Notes under the pieces: model-generated
Seen by the model: only the letters and a program-made list of their open reading frames with translations
What the model was told of the DNA's origin: nothing
The model's database searches: none
Part shown: positions 1 through 10,417 of the stretch, piece by piece
Position numbering within the stretch: position 1 is the first letter of the stretch
Layout: every line of letters starts with the position of its first letter
Assembly (NCBI GenBank): GCA_019828595.1
Contig: JAHQRK010000017.1
Location: 496,001 to 560,000 of the forward strand
DNA from: Aphanomyces cochlioides
Taxonomy: Eukaryota > Oomycota > Saprolegniomycetes > Saprolegniales > Verrucalvaceae
DNA: 64,000 nucleotides
Direction: 5' to 3'
Made by a program: the position numbers and the translations under genes

Positions 1-877
1 CTCCAGGAGTATCACACGACTTCGCTTGGCCGTTAATGTCGCCTGACCCATCAACCTCCGAGTGAATTTGAGTATTTCCCTCGTCGGTTAAGGCCTCGGT
101 TTCAGTAGAATCCTTCCCCTCGGCGTCTCCAGAGACCATATCCACGTCCTCTTGAGATTTTTCTTCTTCCTCTCCCGTTCTAGGAGGCTCAGCACAAGGG
201 GCGACGCGGTTGGTGGCTGCTGGCTCAGTCCCATTGGTCACGAGAAAGGCCGGGGCCAGACCCCCAGTGACAGGGGTAGAAGGGGAATCCATGCCATCCC
301 CGCAGCACGGTGACTGGGGTACACCATTGCTCCGGCGAGAACCCAAATCGGGATACCGCCCCCGCCCCTCCGAAGAGGCCCCTGGGGGGAAGTAGACAGA
401 ACCGCAGGGTGTGCCCATAGGGGGGGCCCTCGTAGCCTCTAGGGCTGGCATGGACCCCGTTTTCTCGCCGCCTTCACTGGGGATCGACTCCAATTGGAGT
501 CCAGGGAAGCAGCCACCACAGGCACAAGGCCCCAGTGGTTCGCCCTCCTGAGTGAGGGCTTCGCTAGACAAGTTAACGACAGTGGTCTGGGGGTCAACCA
601 CTGACCCACTGAGGTTGACCCCCCCTGGAACTCCGGCGAGTGGAGCACCAGGTGAAGCGCTGGGGGAGCGAGACGCAGATTGGTCTCCAGAGACGCTGTT
701 GGGGTCGAACTCGACCTCCACTTCGGCCCTAGGGTTAGGTGTAGAGACATTACTCACACCACTTCCGCCATCCTGATTGGACGACGAAAGTGGGTGAGGT
801 GATACAATACCTGGAATGATGGTGACTCCGTGAGTGTTGGTCTCACGGAGCTCGGAACAGCTGTTGGCGTTGGACAT
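1..877 (-). CDS. ORF1 N-terminal fragment of c1 (runs off the window)
   Basis: The start codon is the ATG at 877-875, 61 nt inside the element, in the context CAAAATGTCC. The encoded part is the Ser/Pro-rich, acidic, probably disordered N-terminal third of ORF1 (see the complete copy at 44266-47304). I see no stop or length change against other copies up to the window edge. ORF1 proteins of LINEs usually bind element RNA, but the part seen here carries no recognisable RNA-binding motif. Completeness cannot be judged because it leaves the window. Confidence 0.75.
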   Translation of the reverse strand, partial: MSNANSCSELRETNTHGVTIIPGIVSPHPLSSSNQDGGSGVSNVSTPNPRAEVEVEFDPNSVSGDQSASRSPSASPGAPLAGVPGGVNLSGSVVDPQTTVVNLSSEALTQEGEPLGPCACGGCFPGLQLESIPSEGGEKTGSMPALEATRAPPMGTPCGSVYFPPGASSEGRGRYPDLGSRRSNGVPQSPCCGDGMDSPSTPVTGGLAPAFLVTNGTEPAATNRVAPCAEPPRTGEEEEKSQEDVDMVSGDAEGKDSTETEALTDEGNTQIHSEVDGSGDINGQAKSCDTPG

Positions 878-938
878 TTTGAGCGCGGCGGCACTTGATA
901 ACTTCTTGACTTGAGGGGTACGAGGCAAATTCGGAAGT
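1..938 (-). mobile_element. LINE copy c1, 5' part, full 5' end at 938
   Basis: This is the 5' end of a minus-strand element; the rest lies left of the window. The terminal ACTTCCG reads on the minus strand at 932-938, and 938 bp to the window edge match the same stretch of c10 (39961-40898) without net length change. It abuts c2 sequence starting at 940 (TCTATTGAACC), with one unexplained C at 939. I infer that c1 was inserted into c2. The left target-site duplication is outside the window, so this insertion is not proved. Confidence 0.85.
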
Positions 939-939
939 C

Positions 940-1189
940 TCTATTGAACCAAGAAGCAACAAGATTGCCTGACACCAACTGCTTGACGGACTGGTCGCTG
1001 TTTGCTTTGATCGAAAACTTCAGCGACAATCTCGAGAAGTTCACTTTGCCGGCTCCCGTCTTGTCGGCCATCTCGATGCTCAAAAGCATCACCAACAATT
1101 ACCACATCGACGAGCTCTGCAGCAAAGCTCACCACTCCATGAACGCCGACGAAATTGATCCCCTCGATTTGGAGGACGATCAACTCTAA
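940..1189 (+). pseudogene. ORF1 C-terminal fragment of c2
   Basis: This piece encodes the last 82 residues of ORF1, from the LNQEATRL region to the terminal DPLDLEDDQL and the TAA at 1187-1189. It is cut on the left by the 5' end of c1. The following spacer is intact up to 1212, where c3 interrupts it. It carries the LPDTNC and FSDNLEKFT variants, whereas the c3 copy 600 bp downstream has LFDTNC and FSNNLEKFS, so the two near-repeats are separate copies and not a recent local duplication. Confidence 0.85.
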
Positions 1190-1199
1190 GGCTTCTATC

Positions 1200-1212
1200 C
1201 CCTGCTTCAATC
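1200..1212 (+). repeat. Left target-site duplication of c3 (13 bp)
   Basis: CCCTGCTTCAATC, in the ORF1-ORF2 spacer of c2, precedes the 5'-truncated start of c3 and recurs directly after the 3' end of c3 at 31988-32000. Confidence 0.9.
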
Positions 1213-1797
1213 ATCACCGAATGTCAACGCATTTTGCGAGATGATCCTCAGCTCGTTGCACATGCTATGTACGCACAAGATGAAGACCTCAGTTTGTTTC
1301 AGTCACTTGTTGCAACCAAGACTATTGAGCGCAAGATGGCTTTGTTAAAAGCTCAAGGCAAGCCTCACAACTACAAACATCACGTCAACTTCATGGCTCA
1401 ATACAAGATTCACCCGTCAGAAATCTTGGAAGAATTGACCACGGACATACCAGAGATCAAGCGCATCCTCTTTGCACTTGCTACGATTGACTTATTCCTC
1501 TCAAATCGGGCCCCAGACCTCTACACAAACTCGGAGGCACTGACTGTTCTATTGAACCAAGAAGCAACAAGATTGTTTGACACCAACTGCTTGACGGACT
1601 GGTCGCTGTTTGCTTTGATCGAAAACTTCAGCAACAATCTCGAGAAGTTCTCTTTGCCGGCTCCCGTCTTGTCGGCCATCTCGATGCTCAAAAGCATCAC
1701 CAACAATTACCACATCGACGAGCTCTGCAGCAAAGCTCACCACTCCATGAACGCCGACGAAATTGATCCCCTCGATTTGGAGGACGATCAACTCTAA
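1213..1797 (+). pseudogene. ORF1 C-terminal fragment of c3
   Basis: About 194 codons remain of the 1012-residue ORF1, starting in frame at the ITECQRIL region and ending with the TAA at 1795-1797. The preceding part was never copied, which fits incomplete reverse transcription. The fragment has no start codon of its own in the ORF1 frame near the junction and is probably not a functional protein. Confidence 0.85.
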
Positions 1798-1875
1798 GGC
1801 TTCTATCCCCTGCTTCAATCCATTTCAACCTCCCCTCTGACCCCTCCATTCTACTCATTTTCATCTGTACTCGTG

Positions 1876-4041
1876 ATGAGTGACAACAACTTCTCCGATG
1901 TCCCAACTGAACTCGTGGACTGGGACCCACAAATCATCTCCCTCAACACCAATGGCTTCTCCAACAGTCATCGGTACATCCTCGACAAACTATCAAGTGT
2001 TCACGACGTTTCCTTTATCCAAGAAACCCGTTTCCGCACGCCAAGTCTCCACGACCGTGTTGCGTTCCATTGGCAACGCATCACAAACCACGAAGGCTCT
2101 TTGTTCTTTGAAGAGCCTATTTACCCTGAAGTATCCACGTCGCCAGCCACTGGAGGTCTGGCTACGTTGATACATCCTCACTCTCCTTTGAAGAACGCCA
2201 CTCAAGTCCCTCATGACAACCCAGTGCTTCGTGGTCGTTATCTACAAGTGCGATGTACTCTGGGTCCACTGACAGTCGTTCTCCACAATATCTATGCGCC
2301 GGCAGCCTTCCAAGAACGAGCAAGTTACTTCGAAGAATTGCCACGCGACTTTCCTCCATATGCGCTCCACATTGTTGGAGGAGATTTCAACTGCACTCTC
2401 AACAAAGATTTGGATTCGTTGAGACCCAGTACCTCCACCATGGCCGGCACCCTTCAACTGGAACAATGGATGCACAGTTTGTCTCTGGTGGATCTGTTTC
2501 GCCGTCAAAACCCCGTGGCAAGAACCTTCACAAGTCCCACACTCACCAACCGACTCGACTACATCTTTTGTTCGTCCACCTTGGCGGGTCTTCGTCATTG
2601 GAAGGCGACGCACATGCCACACGTTCCACAGGCTGACCACGTGGCTTGTCGTATCATCACAAAGCGTCAAACATTGCACCATGGCTCTGGATCATGGAAA
2701 GCTCCAACTTGGCTACTTCGTCTACCACGAGCGGCCGAGATTGTTCATGGATGTCTGGATCGATTTTTGGACAAGTCTCCAACATTCCACAATATCTCCA
2801 AGGCCTACGACATGCTGGTCAATGATATCCGCTCCCAACTCAAAGAATTCCATTCTCAACGATTGGAGAAACAACGTCTGCCGTTGAAGAAGTTAGCTGT
2901 CGAGATCGCTTCGCTTTTGCAAGTCCCCAACATGCGTCAAGATGCAGTGCTGGTGGATCGAGTGCGAGACCTTCAAAAGCAAATTCACGAGCTGCAAGAT
3001 CGAGACAAGCAGTTTCGTCAAGACCAGGCGTTCCAACTTCACTTGTACAAAGCAGAGCGCTCGTCCAAGTTCCACTTCGTGTCCCCTGTCCCTACCCCCT
3101 TGAAGAAGACAGTCTTCAAAGAGTTGGTGGATGTCAATGGAAATGTTGTCTCCAATCAACAAGGCATGTCTGACGTCCTGGTCGACTACTACAAGGACTT
3201 GTTTGCAGCTCCCGAGGTGCAGCGATCTGGAGACGAAGTGTCGTCATTTCTGACCCCATTGACTCGACACAAGCAACTGCCAGAGCAAGCCCAGAAAGAG
3301 CTGTCGGCTCCCTTGCGCGCCAACGAGTTCTATCATGCTATTCGACACAGCAGTTCGAACTCAGCGCCAGGTCCCAACGCTCTGCCATTCGAAGTCCTCA
3401 AACTTGCACCTCACAAGTGGTCGTTGGTATTGGAGCTGCTATTCACACACCAGCTCCATTCTCACCCTCGCTTGACTCCCATGCAACTTGTCAGTACGCT
3501 GGTGTTGCTGCACAAGAAAGGCCCCAAGTCACAAGCCAAGAACTATCGGCACATTAGCCTACTCAACACGGATGTGAAAATCCTGACGAGTATTCTGGCT
3601 TATCGACTCCAGCGCCACATTCGACACATCATCCACCCGGACCAGCAAGGCTTTATCCGTCGAAGCAATATCCAAACCAATATTGCACGACTGGATGACA
3701 TGCTGCACCACATCAAACTACACAGTCCGTCCTCGATGGTGGCACTGCTTGACTTTGAGAAAGCTTTTGATCGCGTGGACCACGCGTACTTGCTCCGCGT
3801 CCTCCGTCACTATGGCTTTCCCGAAACCTTTGTTGACATGGTTCGCGTACTGTACTCGGGCCGCAAGTCTCGCATCTTGGTGAACGGCTTCTTGTCCAAG
3901 CCAGTTCACATCTCACGCGGTGTGTTGCAAGGTGATCCACTGTCGCCACTTCTGTTTGTGATCGCTTTGGAACCGATGTGCCAACTCCTACGGCAACACT
4001 CCAACTATGGCATCAAGTGTGGGGATCGCTACCACACTGGG
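1876..4041 (+). pseudogene. ORF2 N-terminal part of c3 (endonuclease and RT motifs A-B)
   Basis: ATG at 1876 follows the pyrimidine-rich spacer. The reading frame runs through the APE endonuclease, RT fingers, motif A (LDFEKAFD) and motif B (RGVLQGDPLSP), and stops where c4 is inserted after YHTG, immediately before SYFADD. The polymerase active site is therefore split by the insertion. The frame then meets a stop within c4 (4057-4059). The fingers motif reads NYRHISLLN where most copies have NYRPISLLN. Its other half is at 29952-31841. Confidence 0.9.
4030..4041 (+). repeat. Left target-site duplication of the c4+c5 pair (12 bp)
   Basis: TACCACACTGGG in ORF2 of c3 recurs at 29940-29951. On the minus strand, in the orientation of c4, it starts CCCAGTG, so the element end again meets a CC. 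Confidence 0.9.
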
Positions 4042-4186
4042 TTAAATGAGTTGTATTAACCTTATTTTTGAGCAAAGGCCCTAATGACTTACTAATTTGC
4101 CTCGTACTGTATAAATAGAACTTGGAAAACAGAATATGGCAAAGTGGTCATTGAACAGGAGATGAAGTGGTGAGCCGTCAGCTCAC

Positions 4187-7100
4187 TCATGAAACGACAC
4201 TGTCAGGAATGGCGTGTTGACGTAACCAGGGGTCCGAAGATAGATGCTTGAGCACATTGAATACCTTGGTGTATCCCTTCTTGAGAGGGAGATCAACCAG
4301 GAGCTGTTGTAGATGTAGCTTGATCAAAGAGGCAGCATGAATGGCAACTTCCATCGGACTCTTCGCTGTGAGGTCGGGTCGAAAGGTGCGATCGGCACGT
4401 TGGAGCCATATTTGATAATACACGCAGGCTCGGACAATCGGCCAGATCTTCAGATAGCCACGGATGTAGTATCCATCGGACGGCTTGGGCGTCTCGTAGA
4501 ACATTTCCAGACACGTGGACGGAAAGGAACACTCGAGCAGTCGCTGGATTGTCTTGAAGAAATACCAAACAGATTGACCATATCCACAAGAGAACAGGAA
4601 ATGCTCGTACGTCTCATTGACACGACAGAAGACACACGTCGGCTTGGGGTCTTGGTACTGAAACAGATATTGCATGGCGTTGGCGCGGAGAAGGGTCTTG
4701 AAAATGAACTCTCCATATCGAGGGAGAATGTGGTCGGGTTGGAGGAAGGCGGCAAGTTGGGTAAGGCGCTTGGGGTCTTCATAAAAGTTGGATGGCAGGT
4801 TGAGATGCTTGGTAGGAAGAATGGACGAACTGACAGCTGGAGAAGCTCTGATCTTAGCCGATTTCGAAGTCGCAAGCGCCAACAAGATCGGACTCGAGTC
4901 AGGGTGAATCATCCAGTGCCATTCCATCCATTCAGAGCTTGGCGTCGGCAAGTGGAACACGGGAGCATCCTCTTCAGAAACAATCTCAAACAATCGTGAT
5001 AACTTGGTCACCAAGATTGAGATCCATTGTTTCGTTGGAGGGACAAAATTGGCTTGGCGGCAGGCACGGTTGATTTTGTCGAACAAGATCGAAGCTGGCC
5101 AAACTCGCTGGCACGGAGTCAACAAATGCGACAACTTCGTGATGTGAAGCGAAGCCAATACATTGGCTTGGTCTTGCGTCGATGTAGAGCACTGATCGTA
5201 TAGGTCTTCGAGTCCAGGCAGATACGAGTTGTGCCAAAGGGGAACATCCAAAGATGAGATGTGATTTGGACAGCCGTACGGAGTCCAGCGGGATTCAAAC
5301 CAGCTACTCAATAAGGCTTTCCACATTGGAGTGATATTGGGATTCTTGTACAGTTGTCTGATGAATGCAGAAGAGCCATTTGCCAAGAGGAGATCTCGGG
5401 GGAACCCCATGGATGAAAAGCCTTCTCGAGGAGAGTATAGCCCGGCGTAATCCAGGCGGCCATGGCAGACTTGTGGGGTGGGGTGGTGATGGCTTGAATG
5501 CATCTGATCATGACAGAGCGGTTGTGTTGTTGCCATAAAGCAAGTGCATGGTGCAGGCCTAAGCCACCGGACTTCTTCGGCATGAATATGATCTCCTTTT
5601 TGATCAAACGGAGGCCATGGACAGAGGAGGATGGGTTGATTTCTTCACCATGCATAAATTGAAGCATGGCCTTGTCGATCTTTTTGGCCAGGTCTTTGTC
5701 GGCAGGGACAAAAGCCAGTTGGTACCATAACACAGGCAGACATATGCTGTGCAGGATAGTGACTTTTCCGGCCATGGTTCGAGCCTTGTAGAGCCACAAA
5801 GACAAGCGAGCCACAAACTTCTCAAACACGTAATTGAAACGTGCCAATGGAGAAAGATTGGGCGCAACCAAGATACCAAGAGCCTTCACGGGACTGTCGG
5901 AAGTAACTTGTAGTGAGGCAAGGTTCCCATTCAACTGGCTGTAGGTCAGAATTTGGGTCTTGTCTACGTTGAGTCGGAAACCAGACTTGTCGCAAAAGGT
6001 TTGAACCAATGCAAGCTGCCGGTGGAGGCACGTCTCATTTGCCGCATAGAGTTGCGAGTCGTCGGCAAAGTAACTCCCAGTGTGGTAGCGATCCCCACAC
6101 TTGATGCCATAGTTGGAGTGTTGCCGTAGGAGTTGGCACATCGGTTCCAAAGCGATCACAAACAGAAGTGGCGACAGTGGATCACCTTGCAACACACCGC
6201 GTGAGATGTGAACTGGCTTGGACAAGAAGCCGTTCACCAAGATGCGAGACTTGCGGCCCGAGTACAGTACGCGAACCATGTCAACAAAGGTTTCGGGAAA
6301 GCCATAGTGACGGAGGACGCGGAGCAAGTACGCGTGGTCCACGCGATCAAAAGCTTTCTCAAAGTCAAGCAGTGCCACCATCGAGGACGGACTGTGTAGT
6401 TTGATGTGGTGCAGCATGTCATCCAGTCGTGCAATATTGGTTTGGATATTGCTTCGACGGATAAAGCCTTGCTGGTCCGGGTGGATGATGTGTCGAATGT
6501 GGCGCTGGAGTCGATAAGCCAGAATACTCGTCAGGATTTTCACATCCGTGTTGAGTAGGCTAATGTGCCGATAGTTCTTGGCTTGTGACTTGGGGCCTTT
6601 CTTGTGCAGCAACACCAGCGTACTGACAAGTTGCATGGGAGTCAAGCGAGGGTGAGAATGGAGCTGGTGTGTGAATAGCAGCTCCAATACCAACGACCAC
6701 TTGTGAGGTGCAAGTTTGAGGACTTCGAATGGCAGAGCGTTGGGACCTGGCGCTGAGTTCGAACTGCTGTGTCGAATAGCATGATAGAACTCGTTGGCGC
6801 GCAAGGGAGCCGACAGCTCTTTCTGGGCTTGCTCTGGCAGTTGCTTGTGTCGAGTCAATGGGGTCAGAAATGACGACACTTCGTCTCCAGATCGCTGCAC
6901 CTCGGGAGCTGCAAACAAGTCCTTGTAGTAGTCGACCAGGACGTCAGACATGCCTTGTTGATTGGAGACAACATTTCCATTGACATCCACCAACTCTTTG
7001 AAGACTGTCTTCTTCAAGGGGGTAGGGACAGGGGACATGAAGTGGAACTTGGACGAGCGCTCTGCTTTGTACAAGTGAAGTTGGAACGCCTGGTCTTGAC

Positions 7101-8241
7101 GAAACTGCTTGTCTCGATCTTGCAGCTCGTGAATTTGCTTTTGAAGGTCTCGCACTCGATCCACCAGCACTGAATCTTGACGCATGTTGGGGACTTGCAA
7201 AAGCGAAGCGATCTCGACAGCTAACTTCTTCAACGGCAGACGTTGTTTCTCCAATCGTTGAGAATGGAATTCTTTGAGTTGGGAGCGGATATCATTGACC
7301 AGTATGTCGTAGGCCTTGGAGATATTGTGGAATGTTGGAGACTTGTCCAAAAATCGATCCAGACATCCATGAACAATCTCGGCCGCTCGTGGTAGACGAA
7401 GTAGCCAAGTTGGAGCTTTCCATGATCCAGAGCCATGGCGCAATGTTTGACGCTTTGAGATGATACGACAAGCCACGTGGTCAGCCTGTGGAACGTGTGG
7501 CATGTGCGTCGCCTTCCAATGACGAAGACCCGCCAAGGTGGACGAACAAAATATGTAGTCGAGTCGGTTGGTGAGTGTGGGACTTGTGAAGGCTCGTGCC
7601 ACGGGGTTTTGACGGCGAAACAGATCCACCAGAGACAAACTGTGCATCCATTGTTCCAGTTGAAGGGTGCCGGCCATGGTGGAGGTACTGGGTCTCAACG
7701 AATCCAAATCTTTGTTGAGAGTGCAGTTGAAATCTCCTCCAACAATGTGGAGCGCATGTGGAGGAAAGTCGCGTGGCAATTCTTCGAAGTAACTTGCTCG
7801 TTCTTGGAAGGCTGCCGGCGCATAGATATTGTGGAGAACGACTGTCAGTGGACCCAGAGTACATCGCACTTGTAGATAACGACCACGAAGCACTGGGTTG
7901 TCATGAGGGACTTGAGTGGCGTTCTTCAAAGGAGAGTGAGGATGTATCAACGTAGCCAGACCTCCAGTGGCTGGCGACGTGGATACTTCAGGGTAAATAG
8001 GCTCTTCAAAGAACAAAGAGCCTTCGTGGTTTGTGATGCGTTGCCAATGGAACGCAACACGGTCGTGGAGACATGGCGTGCGGAAACGGGTTTCTTGGAT
8101 AAAGGAAACGTCGTGAACACTTGATAGTTTGTCGAGGATGTACCGATGGCTGTTGGAGAAGCCATTGGTGTTGAGGGAGATGATTTGTGGGTCCCAGTCC
8201 ACGAGTTCAGTTGGGACATCGGAGAAGTTGTTGTCAATCAT
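4187..8241 (-). pseudogene. ORF2 of c4, one-base frameshift
   Basis: ATG at 8241-8239, stop at 4189-4187. The frame is open from the endonuclease through the RT (motifs A, B and FADD). It shifts at 5398-5402, where the run of six C (sense strand) seen in intact copies has only five. The C-terminal part, including the CCHC finger, continues in another frame. Translation without frameshifting would end near 5308 and give about 977 residues plus a foreign tail. The fingers motif is NYRHISLLN, as in c3. Confidence 0.9.
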
Positions 8242-8319
8242 CACGAGTACAGATGAAAATGAGTAGAATGGAGGGGTCAGAGGGGAGGTTGAAATGGATT
8301 GAAGCAGGGGATAGAAGCC

Positions 8320-10268
8320 TTAGAGTTGATCGTCCTCCAAATCGAGGGGATCAATTTCGTCGGCGTTCATGGAGTGGTGAGCTTTGCTGCAGAGCTCGTC
8401 GATGTGGTAATTGTTGGTGATGCTTTTGAGCATCGAGATGGCCGACAAGACGGGAGCCGGCAAAGAGAACTTCTCGAGATTGTTGCTGAAGTTTTCGATC
8501 AAAGCAAACAGCGACCAGTCCGTCAAGCAGTTGGTGTCAAACAATCTTGTTGCTTCTTGGTTCAATAGAACAGTCAGTGCCTCCGAGTTTGTGTAGAGGT
8601 CTGGGGCCCGATTTGAGAGGAATAAGTCAATCGTAGCAAGTGCAAAGAGGATGCGCTTGATCTCTGGTATGTCCGTGGTCAATTCTTCCAAGATTTCTGA
8701 CGGGTGAATCTTGTATTGAGCCATGAAGTTGACGTGATGTTTGTAGTTGTGAGGCTTGCCTTGAGCTTTTAACAAAGCCATCTTGCGCTCAATAGTCTTG
8801 GTTGCAACAAGTGACTGAAACAAACTGAGGTCTTCATCTTGTGCGTACATAGCATGTGCAACGAGCTGAGGATCATCTCGCAAAATGCGTTGACATTCGG
8901 TGATACTGCCTTCGACTTTCTTGTCTCGAATGATCTTCTTCGCCAATTCGAGGTGGGCTGCAGCAGACTTGTTAAGTCGTTGTTTCTTCGCTTTGCCTTT
9001 GGTCTTTTTCGGGCGTGGCGCACTTGAATCTTCCAATACAATTCGAGGCACTGCAAAGTCTTCAAACGAGAGTTCCACGTCGTCTTCTTCGAGGATATGA
9101 AAACGGTTGGATGTCGGCAGGGGATCCAAACGTGGGGACGAAGGCAAAGTACGTTTTGGAGCTGGTCCAGACCGGTAGCCCGTTACCAATTGAAGGTCCA
9201 GCGAGTTCTTGGGCTGCTCACTTGGTGGAGCAAGAGCGGGCGATTCGTTGGTAGACATTTCCACATCTTCTTGTTGTTTGTCTTGTCCATTGTTGTTAGG
9301 GGGATCGCTGTCACCAGACATATCGACATCAGAGCCATGAGAAGGAGCTGTTGGCTGTGGTTGTTCATCTTGACGATCTCCAGATGCCTCAGTTGAGTCG
9401 GCCTCGCCTTCCGCATTTGTTCCAGGGTCTTGGTCATGATCGTCTCCATCATGTTCAGGTTCTTTTTCTCCTGACGGAGGAGATTTTGCCGCTGCCTTGG
9501 CCGCTTTTGCCTTCGCTTTTTCAGCCTTGGCCTCTGCACGTCGTGAAACAATCGACGGAGGCAATGTCTTGTTCAGAGCAGCGATCTTGTGCTGAAACAC
9601 GACGACAAAAGGCTGACCCGACGGATCCGTAATGGTGATTTCGCGTAGTGCGTCGCCGGATTTTGGCACCAACACTGCAGGAGGCGCAGACGACTTGAAA
9701 ATGACTCTCAAATGCGGCGACTTGATGTTCTGACCAGCAGTAGGGTTGAATGCTGCTATCACTGACTTGGTCAATGCAGCCATTTTCTTGACAATCGCCT
9801 TGGCCATCGAAGGGTGACTGACCTTGTTGAACGTAACGTAGTAGTTGTTGCCATAACGCGAGTACTTGGGAACCAGGAAGTCTTTGCCACCAAGTCGAAA
9901 CGTTGTGCCTCCCATTTCCACGCACGTAGACAAGTTGTAACTTGAGATCACAATGGTCTGTGGGTTCTTCTTGTGGATCAAAATGTTCGGAAATTTGGAG
10001 CCCCATAACGAACCAGGATTTTCCTTGACAAATTGATCGCAGATGACTTTTTCGGACCAGTCCTTGTAGCCTTCGCCCAACTTGACTGTGAGCTCGTACA
10101 CTTGGGACTGGGGGGTGAGCAAAATGTTTTCAATGAAGGCGTCCATGTCACCAGAGTCTTTGTAGAATGCGTCCGCCATGGCCTCGCATCGCGCAATATC
10201 GTCATCGGCAATAGCATGAGCACCAGTGTTGCGATGTTTCGCGCCTTTGGGAGCATTGCCTTGCTTGG
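8320..10268 (-). pseudogene. ORF1 of c4, lacking the N-terminal third
   Basis: The frame is open from the fusion point at 10268 to the TAA at 8322-8320, covering about 649 codons: the central domain, the Ala/Lys-rich linker, the acidic stretch and the basic C-terminal part. The acidic N-terminal region and start codon are missing. An in-frame ATG (MADAF region, 10182-10180) could still start a protein of about 619 residues, but no promoter is visible. Confidence 0.85.
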
Positions 10269-10394
10269 TTAAATGAGTTGTATTAACCTTATTTTTGAGC
10301 AAAGGCCCTAATGACTTACTAATTTGCCTCGTACTGTATAAATAGAACTTGGAAAACAGAATATGGCAAAGTGGTCATTGAACAGGAGATGAAG

Positions 10395-10417
10395 TGAGTG
10401 AGCCGTCAGCTCACTCA
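10395..10417 (-). promoter_or_regulatory. 3' UTR hairpin that includes the ORF2 stop codon
   Basis: On the minus strand TGAGTGAGC and GCTCACTCA form a perfect 9-bp stem around the loop TGACG; the first TGA is the ORF2 stop. The same position is a perfect hairpin in c7 (27497-27519) and c8. It has one mismatch in c2 and c6 and a shorter stem in c3, c4 and c12-c14. LINE reverse transcriptases commonly recognise 3' UTR structure, so this is a candidate recognition element. That role is inferred. Confidence 0.6.

Larger units (their letters stand above)
4040..10268 (-). mobile_element. LINE copy c4, 5'-truncated, fused to c5
   Basis: The minus-strand copy has its 3' end at 4040 and runs through the 3' UTR, ORF2 and most of ORF1. 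It stops at 10268 in the KQGNAPK region of ORF1, where the 3' end of c5 follows directly (CC shared, 10267-10268). It shares RIISKRQ, VARAF and KAYDIL variants with c6. It has no target duplication of its own on the right side. Confidence 0.9.

Noticed and set aside
937..1800. Local 600-bp duplication of the ORF1 end
   Set aside because: The two copies differ at several codons, and the second start coincides with a target duplication whose partner is at 31988. It is the 5' junction of inserted copy c3.
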